Below are positions 9,453 through 18,457 of a DNA stretch of 64,000 bases, piece by piece. The position numbers were made by a program, and so were the translations under genes. The notes below the pieces were generated by a model. It was not told the origin of the DNA and made no database searches. It saw only the letters and a list, made by a program, of their open reading frames with translations. The stretch is from contig NC_062247.1 in assembly GCF_905475465.1 (NCBI RefSeq), positions 186,001-250,000 of the forward strand, in the 5' to 3' direction. Source of the stretch: Pieris napi. Lineage: Eukaryota > Arthropoda > Insecta > Lepidoptera > Pieridae. The stretch's first letter is position 1. Every line of letters starts with the position of its first letter.

Positions 9453-12400
9453 CTACACGATGGTGAAGTACCGAGCGGGTTCCGCCCCGTCGGCCTCGAG
9501 CTCGTCCGGCGCCGCCTCGCTCGCCGCCACGCCCTCCTGCAAACGCGACCGCGACTTTATTGAAGAAAAATGTCCGACGTCTCTCGGCGTCGGCGAGACA
9601 CTCACCGCGGCCTCGTCGTACTCGTTCACCTCCACCGGAATCGCCTGGCCGTCTTGCGTCAGGATCTGAACAAACAATTAGGTCGTGTTTATCGCGAACG
9701 CGGCCGGATCTCGAGATCCGGTCGGTTCCGTACCTGCAGAGTCTCTCCGTCGAGCGAGGTGACGGCGAGCACGGAGCCGTCTCGCATGCGCAGGCGCAGA
9801 GGGGAACGGCCGGCCGCGTCGCCTGCCGCGATCTGCGAACGGGACCCGCGGGTTTGGATCGTATCGATCGGTCGACTTTCACTCGCGACGCTGAAATACC
9901 GACCTGAGGTATCGCGAGCGAGTCCAGTCGGTCGACCGGCGACTCGGCGGACGACTCGCGGGCGGCCGGCACCTCCGAGTTCTCCACCTCCGCCTCCTCC
10001 GTCTCCTCGGCCTCCGCCGCCTGCGAACACGTTTCGAGGACTCGAGCCGAGAGCGCCGCGGACTCGGGAGCGGCGCGGGTCGCCGGACGTACCTCTCGGG
10101 GACGGACGACGCGGAAGGAGGACGCGTCGGACGCCTCGTACGTCACGTAGATGACGTCGCCGCCGACTTCTTGCTTGCTGACTAACATCACCTTTTCGCC
10201 GACCGGAAACGCGACGTCGCTCGGGGCCTCCGGGGCCGGCGCCGTCGGCCGCTCGGGGACGAGCCGCGGGGCGCCGGGCCTCCTCAGATTTTCGTTCCTG
10301 GAAGAGACGTCTCGTCGCGGTCTCGTCTCGGTCGTTCGCCGCTCGGGGAGCGAGCGGACGAGCGGGCGGAGCGCTCACCCGTGCCGACGCGCGTGCAGGC
10401 GCCTCTGGGACGAGGTGGTGAAGCGCCGGGGGCAGAGGGGGCAGGCGAAGGGCTTCTCGCCCGTGTGGATGCGCTCGTGCTCCGACAGGTTGCCCTTCTG
10501 GCTGAATCTCTTGCCGCAGGTCTCGCAGGAGTAGGGCTTGGACCCTGCCGAGGGAAGACGCGGTCTCTGAGCGACGGGACTCGGGCCGCCCGTCGCCCGC
10601 CTCGGGGCTCTACGTACCCGTGTGCCAGCGCATGTGCAGCGTGAGGCTGGTCTGGTGCGAGAAGCGCTGGGGGCAGACCTCGCACGAGAACTTCTTGACC
10701 CCGGAGTGCAGCTGCAGGTGGTTGCGCAGGTTGGCCTTCGTCTTGAACGTCGCCGCACAGATCTGGAAGCGGCACGAGTTTGAGAAGCGCCGGAGCGAAG
10801 TTCGCGCGAGTCCTCCGCGACGTTACCTCGCAGTCGAAGGGCCGCCGCTTGGAGTGCACGAGCTGATGCCTCTGCAGCAGCTGCCGATGGTGGAAGCGTT
10901 TCCCGCACTGGCCGCACACGTACTGGGTGGCTCCGTGCGCCGCCTGCTTGTGGTACGTCACGGACGACGGGTGGCTCAGCACCTGAGGACGTCGGGAAGG
11001 GCCGAGGTCAGACGCGAGTCCCGCTCGAGCGCGGCTCGAGCTCTCGCGTTCGCAAACCTTGTGGCAAACGTCGCAGGCGTATCCGGTGTCGGCGGCGGCT
11101 CGTCTCCGGCGATGCGCCAGGGCGTGCAGGGCCAGGGAGCGAGGGTAGGCGAAGGAGAGCCCGCACTCGGGGCACCGGTAGGGCCTCTCCCCGCGGTGCA
11201 CGGCCTGCGGCGAAGACCACTATTATGACTCTCGTCTCGGAGCACATTCGGGCTCGGGAGAAGGGAGAGACGGCGAAACCTTTATGTGCATGGACTTGCT
11301 CTGTTTGCTGCCGAACTTCTTATCGCACTGGTTACACTCGAACTGCTTTCTGTCAGCTCCCGAAGGTTCCTCCTCGCCGTCCTCGCGAGCCGGATCCGTC
11401 GGAGCTGAAAGGGACGTCGAGTCGATTAATCGATGCGTACCTGACCTCGAAACCGTCGCGTGGCGTCCGACGCTAAGTAATCTATTGAATGTGAGAGACC
11501 AATATGGCTATGATGATATGGCTCAAACGAAATATAAAACGATTTTAAACAAATGGTTACTTTCACCGGTATAATACTCGAAACAGAACTAATCTAAGCG
11601 GAAGGCCGACCGGGCTCCAGAAGATAAACCACTCCACTAATCACTGAATACATTCAAAACTGCCGTAAACGAAATTAATCAATTAAACTTTTTATAAATT
11701 TGACGAATATTTAAATGATCCTAATCCTTGGCATTGATTTGCTCCAGTTTATATGTTCAGTGTATGACTCAAAAGTTGGCGATTAAAGAGTGGCGGAGAG
11801 TTTCTCGCCGGCTCTACGCCCTCGACTTGCGAACTGCTAAAATGTAAATTTAGAAGCAATTTAACGTCTTTTCTGTTTCGACGTTTTTAAGTGTACTCGG
11901 TTAACTATTTGAATAAAGTTATTCTGAGTTTGACTTTGAGACGCTTTGCCATTCGCGAGAGAGACACGAGATAGAACTCGTATCGGCCACACTCGATTAC
12001 TGGAAAGCGAATACTGACGACGCGGTTCTTCGACATCGGCTACGTCGGCTCTTTCGTTCCGTCGCTCTTCCGGATCTTCCTTCATCTCGACGGGCATCGG
12101 CCCGGAAGGTCGCGACTCTTTCTCTTCTGGCTGAAAATGTGAAAAGAGGTCTTAAGAAAAGTCTAGGCCGACGAAGGCTTTCGAGAAAGAGAGATCGGCC
12201 GAACTCACGTCGAAGAGCGGGTCGCGATTGTGCGACGCGACGTGCGACATGTAGCGACCCACGGAGGCGAAGCGCAGACCGCAGAGGGCGCACTGCGACG
12301 GCTGCCCGGCGCCTCGCACGGCTGCACACGGGCAAAGGGTCAACGTGAGGACGGACGTCGGAGACGACGACGCGGGCGAAGCCGCCGACGCGCTCACCTC

Positions 12401-14097
12401 CCTTGGGCCTGCCGCGCCCCTTGCGCACGTTGACCACCACCGGCTCCCCGGAGGAGGCGACGTGGCCGATGGTCTTCACCTCCGGCTCCGTCGACGCGCC
12501 GTCCTCGGCCGCCGCCGCGTCGGGGTCGCCCTCCGCTTTGTCTATGACGCCCTCTTCTATGAATATCTTTTCGAGCTCTCTTCCCTGGAAATACAGTAAA
12601 GTGTGGAACACGTTTATCACAAAACAAATCTCTCAGACTTCTCCGTCGATGTATAAATATTAATCAGATAATGATAATCCACGAAATAAACATACAACGG
12701 TTTAGGCACTCTATGTAGCTTTGAATGATGAATCTTTATTAGTACTGAGCAGAATCAAAATATCTAGAGAACTGTCAGATAGGTAAGTTGTAATTAGTTT
12801 TGTTTCCTCACTTTGTGACTAGGAGATGTTGGGTAATATACTGGTCATAAATAAAGCATCACATTAACTCATTTGATAATAAATTAATGATAATGAATTG
12901 ATATTGACTTGTTATTGATGCACATGCATGTATCTTGTTTTCTATGTTATGTGTTCTCTGTAAGTGTTTGTGTTTCGTTAGTGTGCCTTTTAAAATAAAA
13001 TAAAATAATAATGCATAAATAACCCACACTTGGTAAGTTGAAGTTGTACCTGCACGGCTCCTTTCAACCTTGTGGGCATCTTTCTCCTTCTCTTCCCGTG
13101 ACATTCTTCCTGAGCGCGTTGAGCCTGTTGTCTGGCTTCCTCCTCTTTAGCCGCCACGGCCGCGGCCGCCTCCCGAGCCAGCTCTTCGGGAGTCTTGAGC
13201 TTCTTCGAGGGCCGGCCTCTTTTCCTCTTGGGCTTATCCAGTCCTGCCATCTGCAGGCTGATCGGATGCTCCACATGGTAAATGCCATCGCTTGTATTTA
13301 CTGAAATTACAATTAGTAAAATCTAGCTTAAAAAATATTTTTATAGCTCTTTTGATTAATGTATTAATCTGATTTAACTTACTTTCATAAACAATTTTTT
13401 CAGCAATTACTTCTGTATCAGGAATTTCTTTTGTAATACTTTTTTTATATTCTACTTCTCTTTCATGTAAGTCTCGTAATATTTTCTGCAAAAACAAACG
13501 GCAATTATAAAACATTCCATTGCGGTTATTCGCAATCCTAGAATATTGAAATAGCTAAGTACCTGTCCTTTAATAATAAGGTTGAAAAATTCTACTGTTG
13601 CCTCAACCTGAATAGTACACCCGGGGCAAATCGTCCGTGGTAGCTGTCCATCATCAGACACCTGTAATAATTATTTATTGACATTTGGAGAAGGCCGAGA
13701 TGTTTATACTTAATCGGATAAGTCAAATAGTGGCGCGAGTATTTATTTAAGTTCATTAGAAAATAATCCTTCGTGTAGCTAATCTAGTTACTTAATTAAA
13801 AATTATTCCTAATTATTGGACATGTTTTAAGACCTTCAAATACTAAATTGTAGTTGTTGTTAAATTATATTTACATGTTATTTTATAAAATGTCTTCCGC
13901 TGTCAGACATCTTGGTTTAGTAAAAAGTCAAATCAAGTACGTTTTTATATAAAAAACCTTACCTTAAGTGGCAAATACGTATTAATTGTTTCACTTAATT
14001 CTTGATTATATTCTTCATTAGTATATAATAATGTTCCGTTATCATTTTCTTCTCCACAAAGTCTGCAAACTGTAGAATTATAAAGATAAACTTCCAT
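9453..14097 (-). CDS. ZAD-C2H2 zinc-finger protein with AT-hooks, 17 exons, 773 aa
   Basis: A probable nuclear, sequence-specific DNA-binding transcription factor of the insect ZAD family; the exact orthologue was not recognised. Exons (high to low): 14097-13963, 13661-13563, 13485-13383, 13300-13050, 12584-12398, 12321-12209, 12130-12001, 11404-11280, 11204-11058, 10982-10827, 10762-10618, 10544-10379, 10297-10093, 10020-9904, 9832-9734, 9665-9606, 9536-9453; all phases join. The ZAD zinc module has CRLC at residues 11-14 and CPGC at 57-60, split over exons 1-2, and normally mediates dimerisation. AT-hooks occur near residue 140 (KRGRPSKK) and residue 255 (GRGRPKG). Finger 1 (CALCGLRF..) stands alone; fingers 2-9 form a later cluster, with TGEKP-like linkers in places. 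The C-terminus is acidic, then has two short repeats of a V/ILT.DG motif, ending RYFTIV. The splice donor of exon 7 (12001) is weak and was chosen by phase. Confidence 0.9.
11768..11938 (+). mobile_element. RTE-like LINE 3' tail, copy 2
   Basis: Inside the 596-bp intron between zinc-finger exons 7 and 8, in opposite orientation to the gene. It has AAAGAGTGGCGGAGAGTTTC, TCGCCGGCTCTACG, CCCTCGACTTGCGAACTGCT and ends GAATAAAGTTATTCTGAGTTTGA. Shared words with 8915-9017 show the two are copies of one family; this copy extends further 5'. Confidence 0.7.
12880..13020. repeat. Reverse-oriented copy of the 2.6-kb intronic repeat
   Basis: Reads GATGCACATGCATGT, TGTGTTCTCTGTAAGTG, TTTGTGTTTCGTTAG and then AAAATAAAATAAAATAA. 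This is the reverse complement of the order of words at 2600-2712. It lies in the intron between zinc-finger exons 4 and 5. Confidence 0.65.
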
Positions 14098-14355
14098 TAT
14101 TGAAGAGAGAAGACACTCAATTCAAAGATGGCGTCATCTACTTCCGCCTACCTCATCTGTGTCAAACCGACAATTGATAGCTGATATTTAACACATACAA
14201 CCGCAGTACCCATCACTTTGTGACCGTCTAATTATGTTATTTATGTTTACTTTAAACAATTCACCTAAATATATCTTAGGGATTGGCTTCATATAACTTA
14301 TGTTATATTTTTAATTTAGTTACATAATGTTAAAGAATAATTAAGTAAAATCCGG

Positions 14356-14362
14356 TATCGAT
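14356..14362. promoter_or_regulatory. DRE-like core TATCGAT
   Basis: TATCGAT matches the core of the DREF-binding DRE element known from fly housekeeping promoters. It is placed mid-way in the divergent promoter, about 180 bases before the Tctp start. It is short enough to occur by chance. Confidence 0.3.
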
Positions 14363-14457
14363 GACATATATCGTCTGTATTCTGCAGTCTGTACTGTCAT
14401 CTGTGTGTCATAAACGGATTCGTCATTCGGTCCTACGAAAGTACTAATATTTGACAG

Positions 14458-14466
14458 CCCTTTCCG
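14458..14466 (+). promoter_or_regulatory. Tctp: Candidate Tctp transcription start with 5' TOP tract
   Basis: CCCTTTCCG preceded by TTTGACAG. Tctp mRNAs in animals belong to the 5'-terminal oligopyrimidine class, starting with C plus a pyrimidine run, which links their translation to TOR signalling. This is the only such tract at a reasonable distance (about 70-78 bases) from the ATG. The start site itself is inferred. Confidence 0.4.
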
Positions 14467-14535
14467 GTTTAGTTCCCGGGGCTAGTAGCCGTAGTTTTCG
14501 GTTTTATTATTTATAATCGCCCTTAATCCAATAAA

Positions 14536-15745
14536 ATGAGGATCTATAAGGACATTATTACTGGTAATTAAATTAAGTCTATTTTAAAGTGCGATTATGT
14601 GCTATTATTTTTAATTTTCATTGAATATTCCCAATGGACATTTGGCGATCATCATTAGTCTGAAAATCTGGATTTGTGTTTTAAAGTCGTAGTATTACAA
14701 TCACTTGACGTAGTGATTGTAAAATTAATAAACTATGATGCTTAAAAGTGTGTTAATCTTTCAGGTGACGAGATGTTCTCGGACACATACAAAATGAAAT
14801 TAGTGGATGAAGTGATTTACGAAGTGACGGGCAAACTGGTGACGAGATCACAGGGCGATATAAAAATTGAGGGTTTCAACCCCTCAGCCGAAGAAGCGGA
14901 CGAAGGCACGGACTCGGCCACCGAAAGTGGCGTAGATATAGTTCTTAACCATAGGCTAGTAGAGACATATGCCTTTGGTGACAAGAAGTCTTACACCTTA
15001 TACCTAAAAGACTACATGAAAAAGTGAGTGCTTTGTGACAAGTAATATAGCATAAAGGTTGATTACGAATTTTTTGTGAAAAGAATGTGAATAACGATTT
15101 GATTTACATGTGGTATATAAAACCAAACTTGTTCATTGTCATGGTTAAAGTTTGTTTTGTTTAATGTTATCAGATAATTTAATTATGAAACTAGTAGTGC
15201 TTCAATTCATGTCCAGCACAAGGAAGGTAGTAGTACTATTATAGAAAAATATTGACTAATAATTGTCTAGATGTAAACGAGATAAGTAAGAATTTTGTTG
15301 TAGTAATGATGCATCATCTAATACCATGGTCAGTTGTCAATATTGTACCTTGGAGACTACGATGCTAGAGTAAATAACTTTAAATGAAATAACATTCATC
15401 TTATAATGTCTGTTAATGAAGTGAAGCTTACATTAATTATAAATGAGTGGAATAAATAATGGTAAATGTGGTGACATACTTTTTCTTATTTAAGTAAATT
15501 TAAAAAATTTCAGGTTAGTTTCAACACTAGAAGAAAAATCTCCCGACCAAGTTGACGTGTTTAAAACTAACATGAACAAAGTAATGAAAGATATCCTGGG
15601 AAGGTTTAAGGAGCTACAGTTCTTCACTGGTGAATCAATGGACTGTGATGGGATGGTTGCTATGATGGAATACCGGGAACTCAATGGAGTCTCGACCCCA
15701 GTGATGATGTTTTTTAAACATGGTTTAGAGGAGGAAAAATTCTAA
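14536..15745 (+). CDS. Tctp: Translationally controlled tumour protein (TCTP), complete
   Basis: TCTP is a small abundant cytosolic protein, Mss4/RABIF-like in fold, linked to growth control through Rheb/TOR in flies and to calcium and tubulin binding. Exons 14536-14563, 14765-15023 and 15514-15745 join in frame to 172 residues, the standard family length. The start MRIYKDIITGDEMFSDTYKM is the canonical TCTP N-terminus. The acidic flexible loop is at about residues 40-60 (GFNPSAEEADEGTDSA), the first TCTP signature region is intact, and the second signature MVAMMEYRE lies near residue 147. The tiny first coding exon (9 codons plus one base) is typical. Introns are 201 and 490 bases with GT-AG ends. 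It is divergent from the zinc-finger gene and convergent with the LRR gene. Confidence 0.98.
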
Positions 15746-15900
15746 CTTTAATATCTTAAGTGATACTCAGCATTATTCCAGACTAACGCCTATCTCCTTT
15801 TTATTTATTTACAATCATGTCCGTATGGCTAAAATCGGCTTTGGCTACTCCCCGTCAAAAGGCTGAACTTTTGTAAAGATTAAATGTTGCATTTTATTGT

Positions 15901-15906
15901 AATAAA
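15901..15906 (+). terminator. Tctp: Polyadenylation signal of Tctp
   Basis: AATAAA 156 bases past the stop codon, followed by a T-rich stretch (CTTGTCCTTTTTCATTT). A second possible hexamer, AATAAA at about 16009, could give a longer 3' UTR. Confidence 0.7.
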
Positions 15907-15924
15907 TTCAATGAACAAAAACTT

Positions 15925-16980
15925 GTCCTTTTTCATTTATCTCATTGTATGCTTTAGCTAATGTAAAGGATTATTTTCTCACTTTTGTATGCTAATTTAT
16001 TTAATTTTAATAAAATGGTTTCACATGTACATTTTAATATATGTTTTTTAAGTAGACATTTTTTTATTTTAATCTGGAATATATTTATTGATTAAATCCC
16101 TTAAGTTCAAATATTGGGGTATTCAAAATTAGCAATTGTTAATTTTTTTCATGCTTCATATGTAAAATATGGTATTTTGAAACTGGTAGCAATATTTTCA
16201 TGTAATATTGTTTCACTATGAAATGGATAACCTGTGTCCCAACAAAAAGAAAACATTACACAGACGTAAACAAGCAGCTTTTGTAGTAAATCTGAAACGG
16301 GATTCAATTAAATAAAATACATTATTTTGAGGTATGTTATATTTATCGAGTTTGTATGTAGGTAATAGCTACAATAAAGTACGGAAGTGATCGATGATCT
16401 ATTATTAAAGAGTACGGCGGCCGTAAACCACTAATCACAAATTTCATATGTATGTTTGTATACTTAGGCTTTATCTAGGCACTAACATATTAATATGCCA
16501 TTATACATCGCTTTAGTCTTTAATTTCTCCGTATGTACAAAATTATTTAAAAACATTCAAATAAATTGCAACCTGTCGGGTTCGGTTGAAAGCAAAACAA
16601 TGTCATAATATTAATTACGCACCAACACACTAGATGGCGCTGAGAAGTATCAAAATATTTTATTTCAAACTGTATAAAGAACAACCTTTATGCCAAATAG
16701 GTCATATTGCGAAATAGTCATAGTTCTCTTCTCTTGTGTGAGCGTATCTTTGAATTTTGAAATAACTAAAGTTCTAATAGTGATACTTTACTGATACATA
16801 TTATGTTATGGATAAATTTATTATTGTAAGAATTTTACTAGTTAAAGACGATATTGAACGAAACCTTGGCATGTTCTTATTTATGTTGCGTTAACTAAAT
16901 TATTATATTACATATGTATGTATTTATAAAGATTATAACGTGAATATAATGGACAAGATACGCATCGAAGTTTTTGTGAA
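15925..16980. other. Intergenic sequence between Tctp and the LRR gene 3' ends
   Basis: AT-rich, without coding frames above background and without a repeat I can name. It may include the ends of both convergent 3' UTRs. Confidence 0.5.
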
Positions 16981-16982
16981 GA

Positions 16983-16988
16983 TTTATT
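16983..16988 (-). terminator. Candidate polyadenylation signal of the LRR gene
   Basis: TTTATT on the + strand (AATAAA on the minus strand). It is the first canonical hexamer I find downstream of the LRR frame, implying a 3' UTR of about 1.0-1.5 kb. Placement is inferred only from the hexamer. Confidence 0.35.
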
Positions 16989-18022
16989 AACCTTTTTTAT
17001 AGGCTCCCTCAAACCGATACCCGATCGGTGAGAGAAAAATGTTCTCGTTGTTATCAGAATTGGTTACGATTACAATGGTCTATTAAAGGCAAAATTTTAT
17101 ACAATTTCTTAACTATAAAAATTAATTTTAAATATGATTGAGCGTAAAAACGTGTTATAATATTAGAAAATGAGTGCTTCATATCTACAGAGTGTAGTGT
17201 AGGTACATATAACGCGTATAACATACAAAGTATAATAAGATCAAGATCGAAGTCATCGGTCATCACGAGACGAGAGACAGTTTTTTCATCATTTAGAACG
17301 AGACCGCATTAAATTTTATAAATATCTCATTGTATTATAAATATATTTACATTCTTAATCATTAAAGCTACCTAATATCTTCTTACACATTGGTGTCTTA
17401 ACGCACACTTATTTCATCTATGAATCAATTTATAAGACAATAGACGCCGCACCCGGAGACACACATCGCAGACGGGAAGGAGTCCCGGTCTCCGACGTGT
17501 TCCTTCGAGAGCGACCGTTTAATGGAATGGCTTTTGTACAAAATCAAGTTTCTTCGAGCCACCGTCGCAGTTTGCACCGCACGGTAGACGTCACAGATCA
17601 CAACATGAACTCCTCACTACACTTATAACGACTAGTCAATTGTACGCCCTCGCCGGCGGCTTCGTATCGTCGGCTCGCATGCGTTATTGCTTCACACTAG
17701 ACAACTATTGCTCTATCGAAGAATTTACTTTTATGTACAGACCTAATCTTAAAATTACGAACGATACGAAACCGGCTCGCGGCCGAAAGTTTCACTTTCG
17801 GCTTTCAGCTTACATTCCATTGAAAAATAGATCCATCGCTACTTATACTTAAATATTATATTAAATAATTTACAAATATGGTACTCTCTCGACGAAACGT
17901 CTCGGGACACCGACACTGGACCGCCGGGTTCCTCCGCGGAACGTTTCCAGAAAACTTAACGGAATGAAGAATTATTGCTAGAATTTCAAAATCACAAAGT
18001 CGACAGGTTCGGAGCGGGCGTC
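16989..18022 (-). other. Probable 3' UTR of the caps/tartan-type gene
   Basis: Follows the second stop codon of the LRR frame on the minus strand. It has no coding potential on that strand and contains a Pumilio-like TGTAAATA (minus strand, 17344-17351). GC content falls away from the coding region. Confidence 0.45.
17344..17351 (-). promoter_or_regulatory. Pumilio-type element in candidate 3' UTR
   Basis: The minus strand reads TGTAAATA, matching UGUANAUA. It lies about 670 bases beyond the second stop codon. Pumilio regulates many neuronal membrane-protein mRNAs in flies; function here is inferred, and one site can occur by chance. Confidence 0.3.
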
Positions 18023-18457
18023 TCAACAGTTGAAGGTGTTCGAGTGCGAGCAGTAGTCGTCTCGCGCGAAGCTCTCGGCGATGACGGAGTACTCGGGCTC
18101 GCCGTAGTCGGCGTCGCGATCCGGCCCTCGGCCCAGCCCCAGCACGCTTTCGAAGGGACGCAGGTACCCGTTTTCCCGCTTGCGCGAATAGCGCGCGTCG
18201 AGGTTTCGCTTGAAGTCGTCCGGCCGGCACGGCGTCCCGTTGCGCTTCCCCTTGTCGGGCAACGAGCGAAGCGAACCGTTGTTGAGGTGCGGCGCCGGCG
18301 CGCCGTTGTTGAGGGTAAGCGGCTGCCTGTTGCCGACGTAGGTGAAGCCGCTGGCGGGCAGGGTGCTCCCGCCGCCTCCGCCCGAGCGCGGCGGCCGGCG
18401 CGCGGAGCCCTGGCCGCCCGACATGAAGAACACGCTCGGCGAGGCGTAAAGCTCTAG
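18023..18457 (-). CDS. In-frame 144-residue C-terminal extension of the LRR protein past a TAG stop
   Basis: Immediately after the TAG at 18460-18458, the same frame stays open for 144 codons, starting LELYASPSVFFMSGG and ending CSHSNTFNC at the stop at 18025-18023. It has the GC-rich codon use of the preceding exon and looks like a real cytoplasmic tail: a Gly/Arg-rich start, then basic, Tyr- and acid-containing segments (DARYSRKRENGYLRPFES; DADYGEPEYSV). The stop context is TAG followed by CTAG, resembling the known readthrough context of a stop followed by CUAG. An alternative is removal of a 63-base in-frame intron with GT..AG ends (GTGACGGAAC to GGGCGGCCAG), which would delete the stop. 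Either way this stretch is probably translated in some isoform. Confidence 0.65.
   Translation of the reverse strand, partial: LELYASPSVFFMSGGQGSARRPPRSGGGGGSTLPASGFTYVGNRQPLTLNNGAPAPHLNNGSLRSLPDKGKRNGTPCRPDDFKRNLDARYSRKRENGYLRPFESVLGLGRGPDRDADYGEPEYSVIAESFARDDYCSHSNTFNC

Larger units (their letters stand above)
14098..14535. promoter_or_regulatory. Divergent promoter of zinc-finger gene and Tctp
   Basis: The 438 bases between the two start codons hold the 5' UTRs and promoters of both genes. Visible motifs are AAGATGGCG at 14126-14134 close to the zinc-finger start (YY1/Pho-like), TATCGAT at 14356-14362 (DRE core) and a pyrimidine tract CCCTTTCCG at 14458-14466 ahead of Tctp. No TATA box is obvious at a sensible spacing, which suits housekeeping-type promoters. 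Motif function is inferred. Confidence 0.6.

Noticed and set aside
9376..10378. Long frames on both strands across the zinc-finger C-terminus
   Set aside because: They run through introns of the zinc-finger gene; the spliced model joins in phase and explains the coding parts.
10620..11228. 202-codon + strand frame
   Set aside because: Antisense to C2H2 finger exons 9-11; composition is that of the complement.
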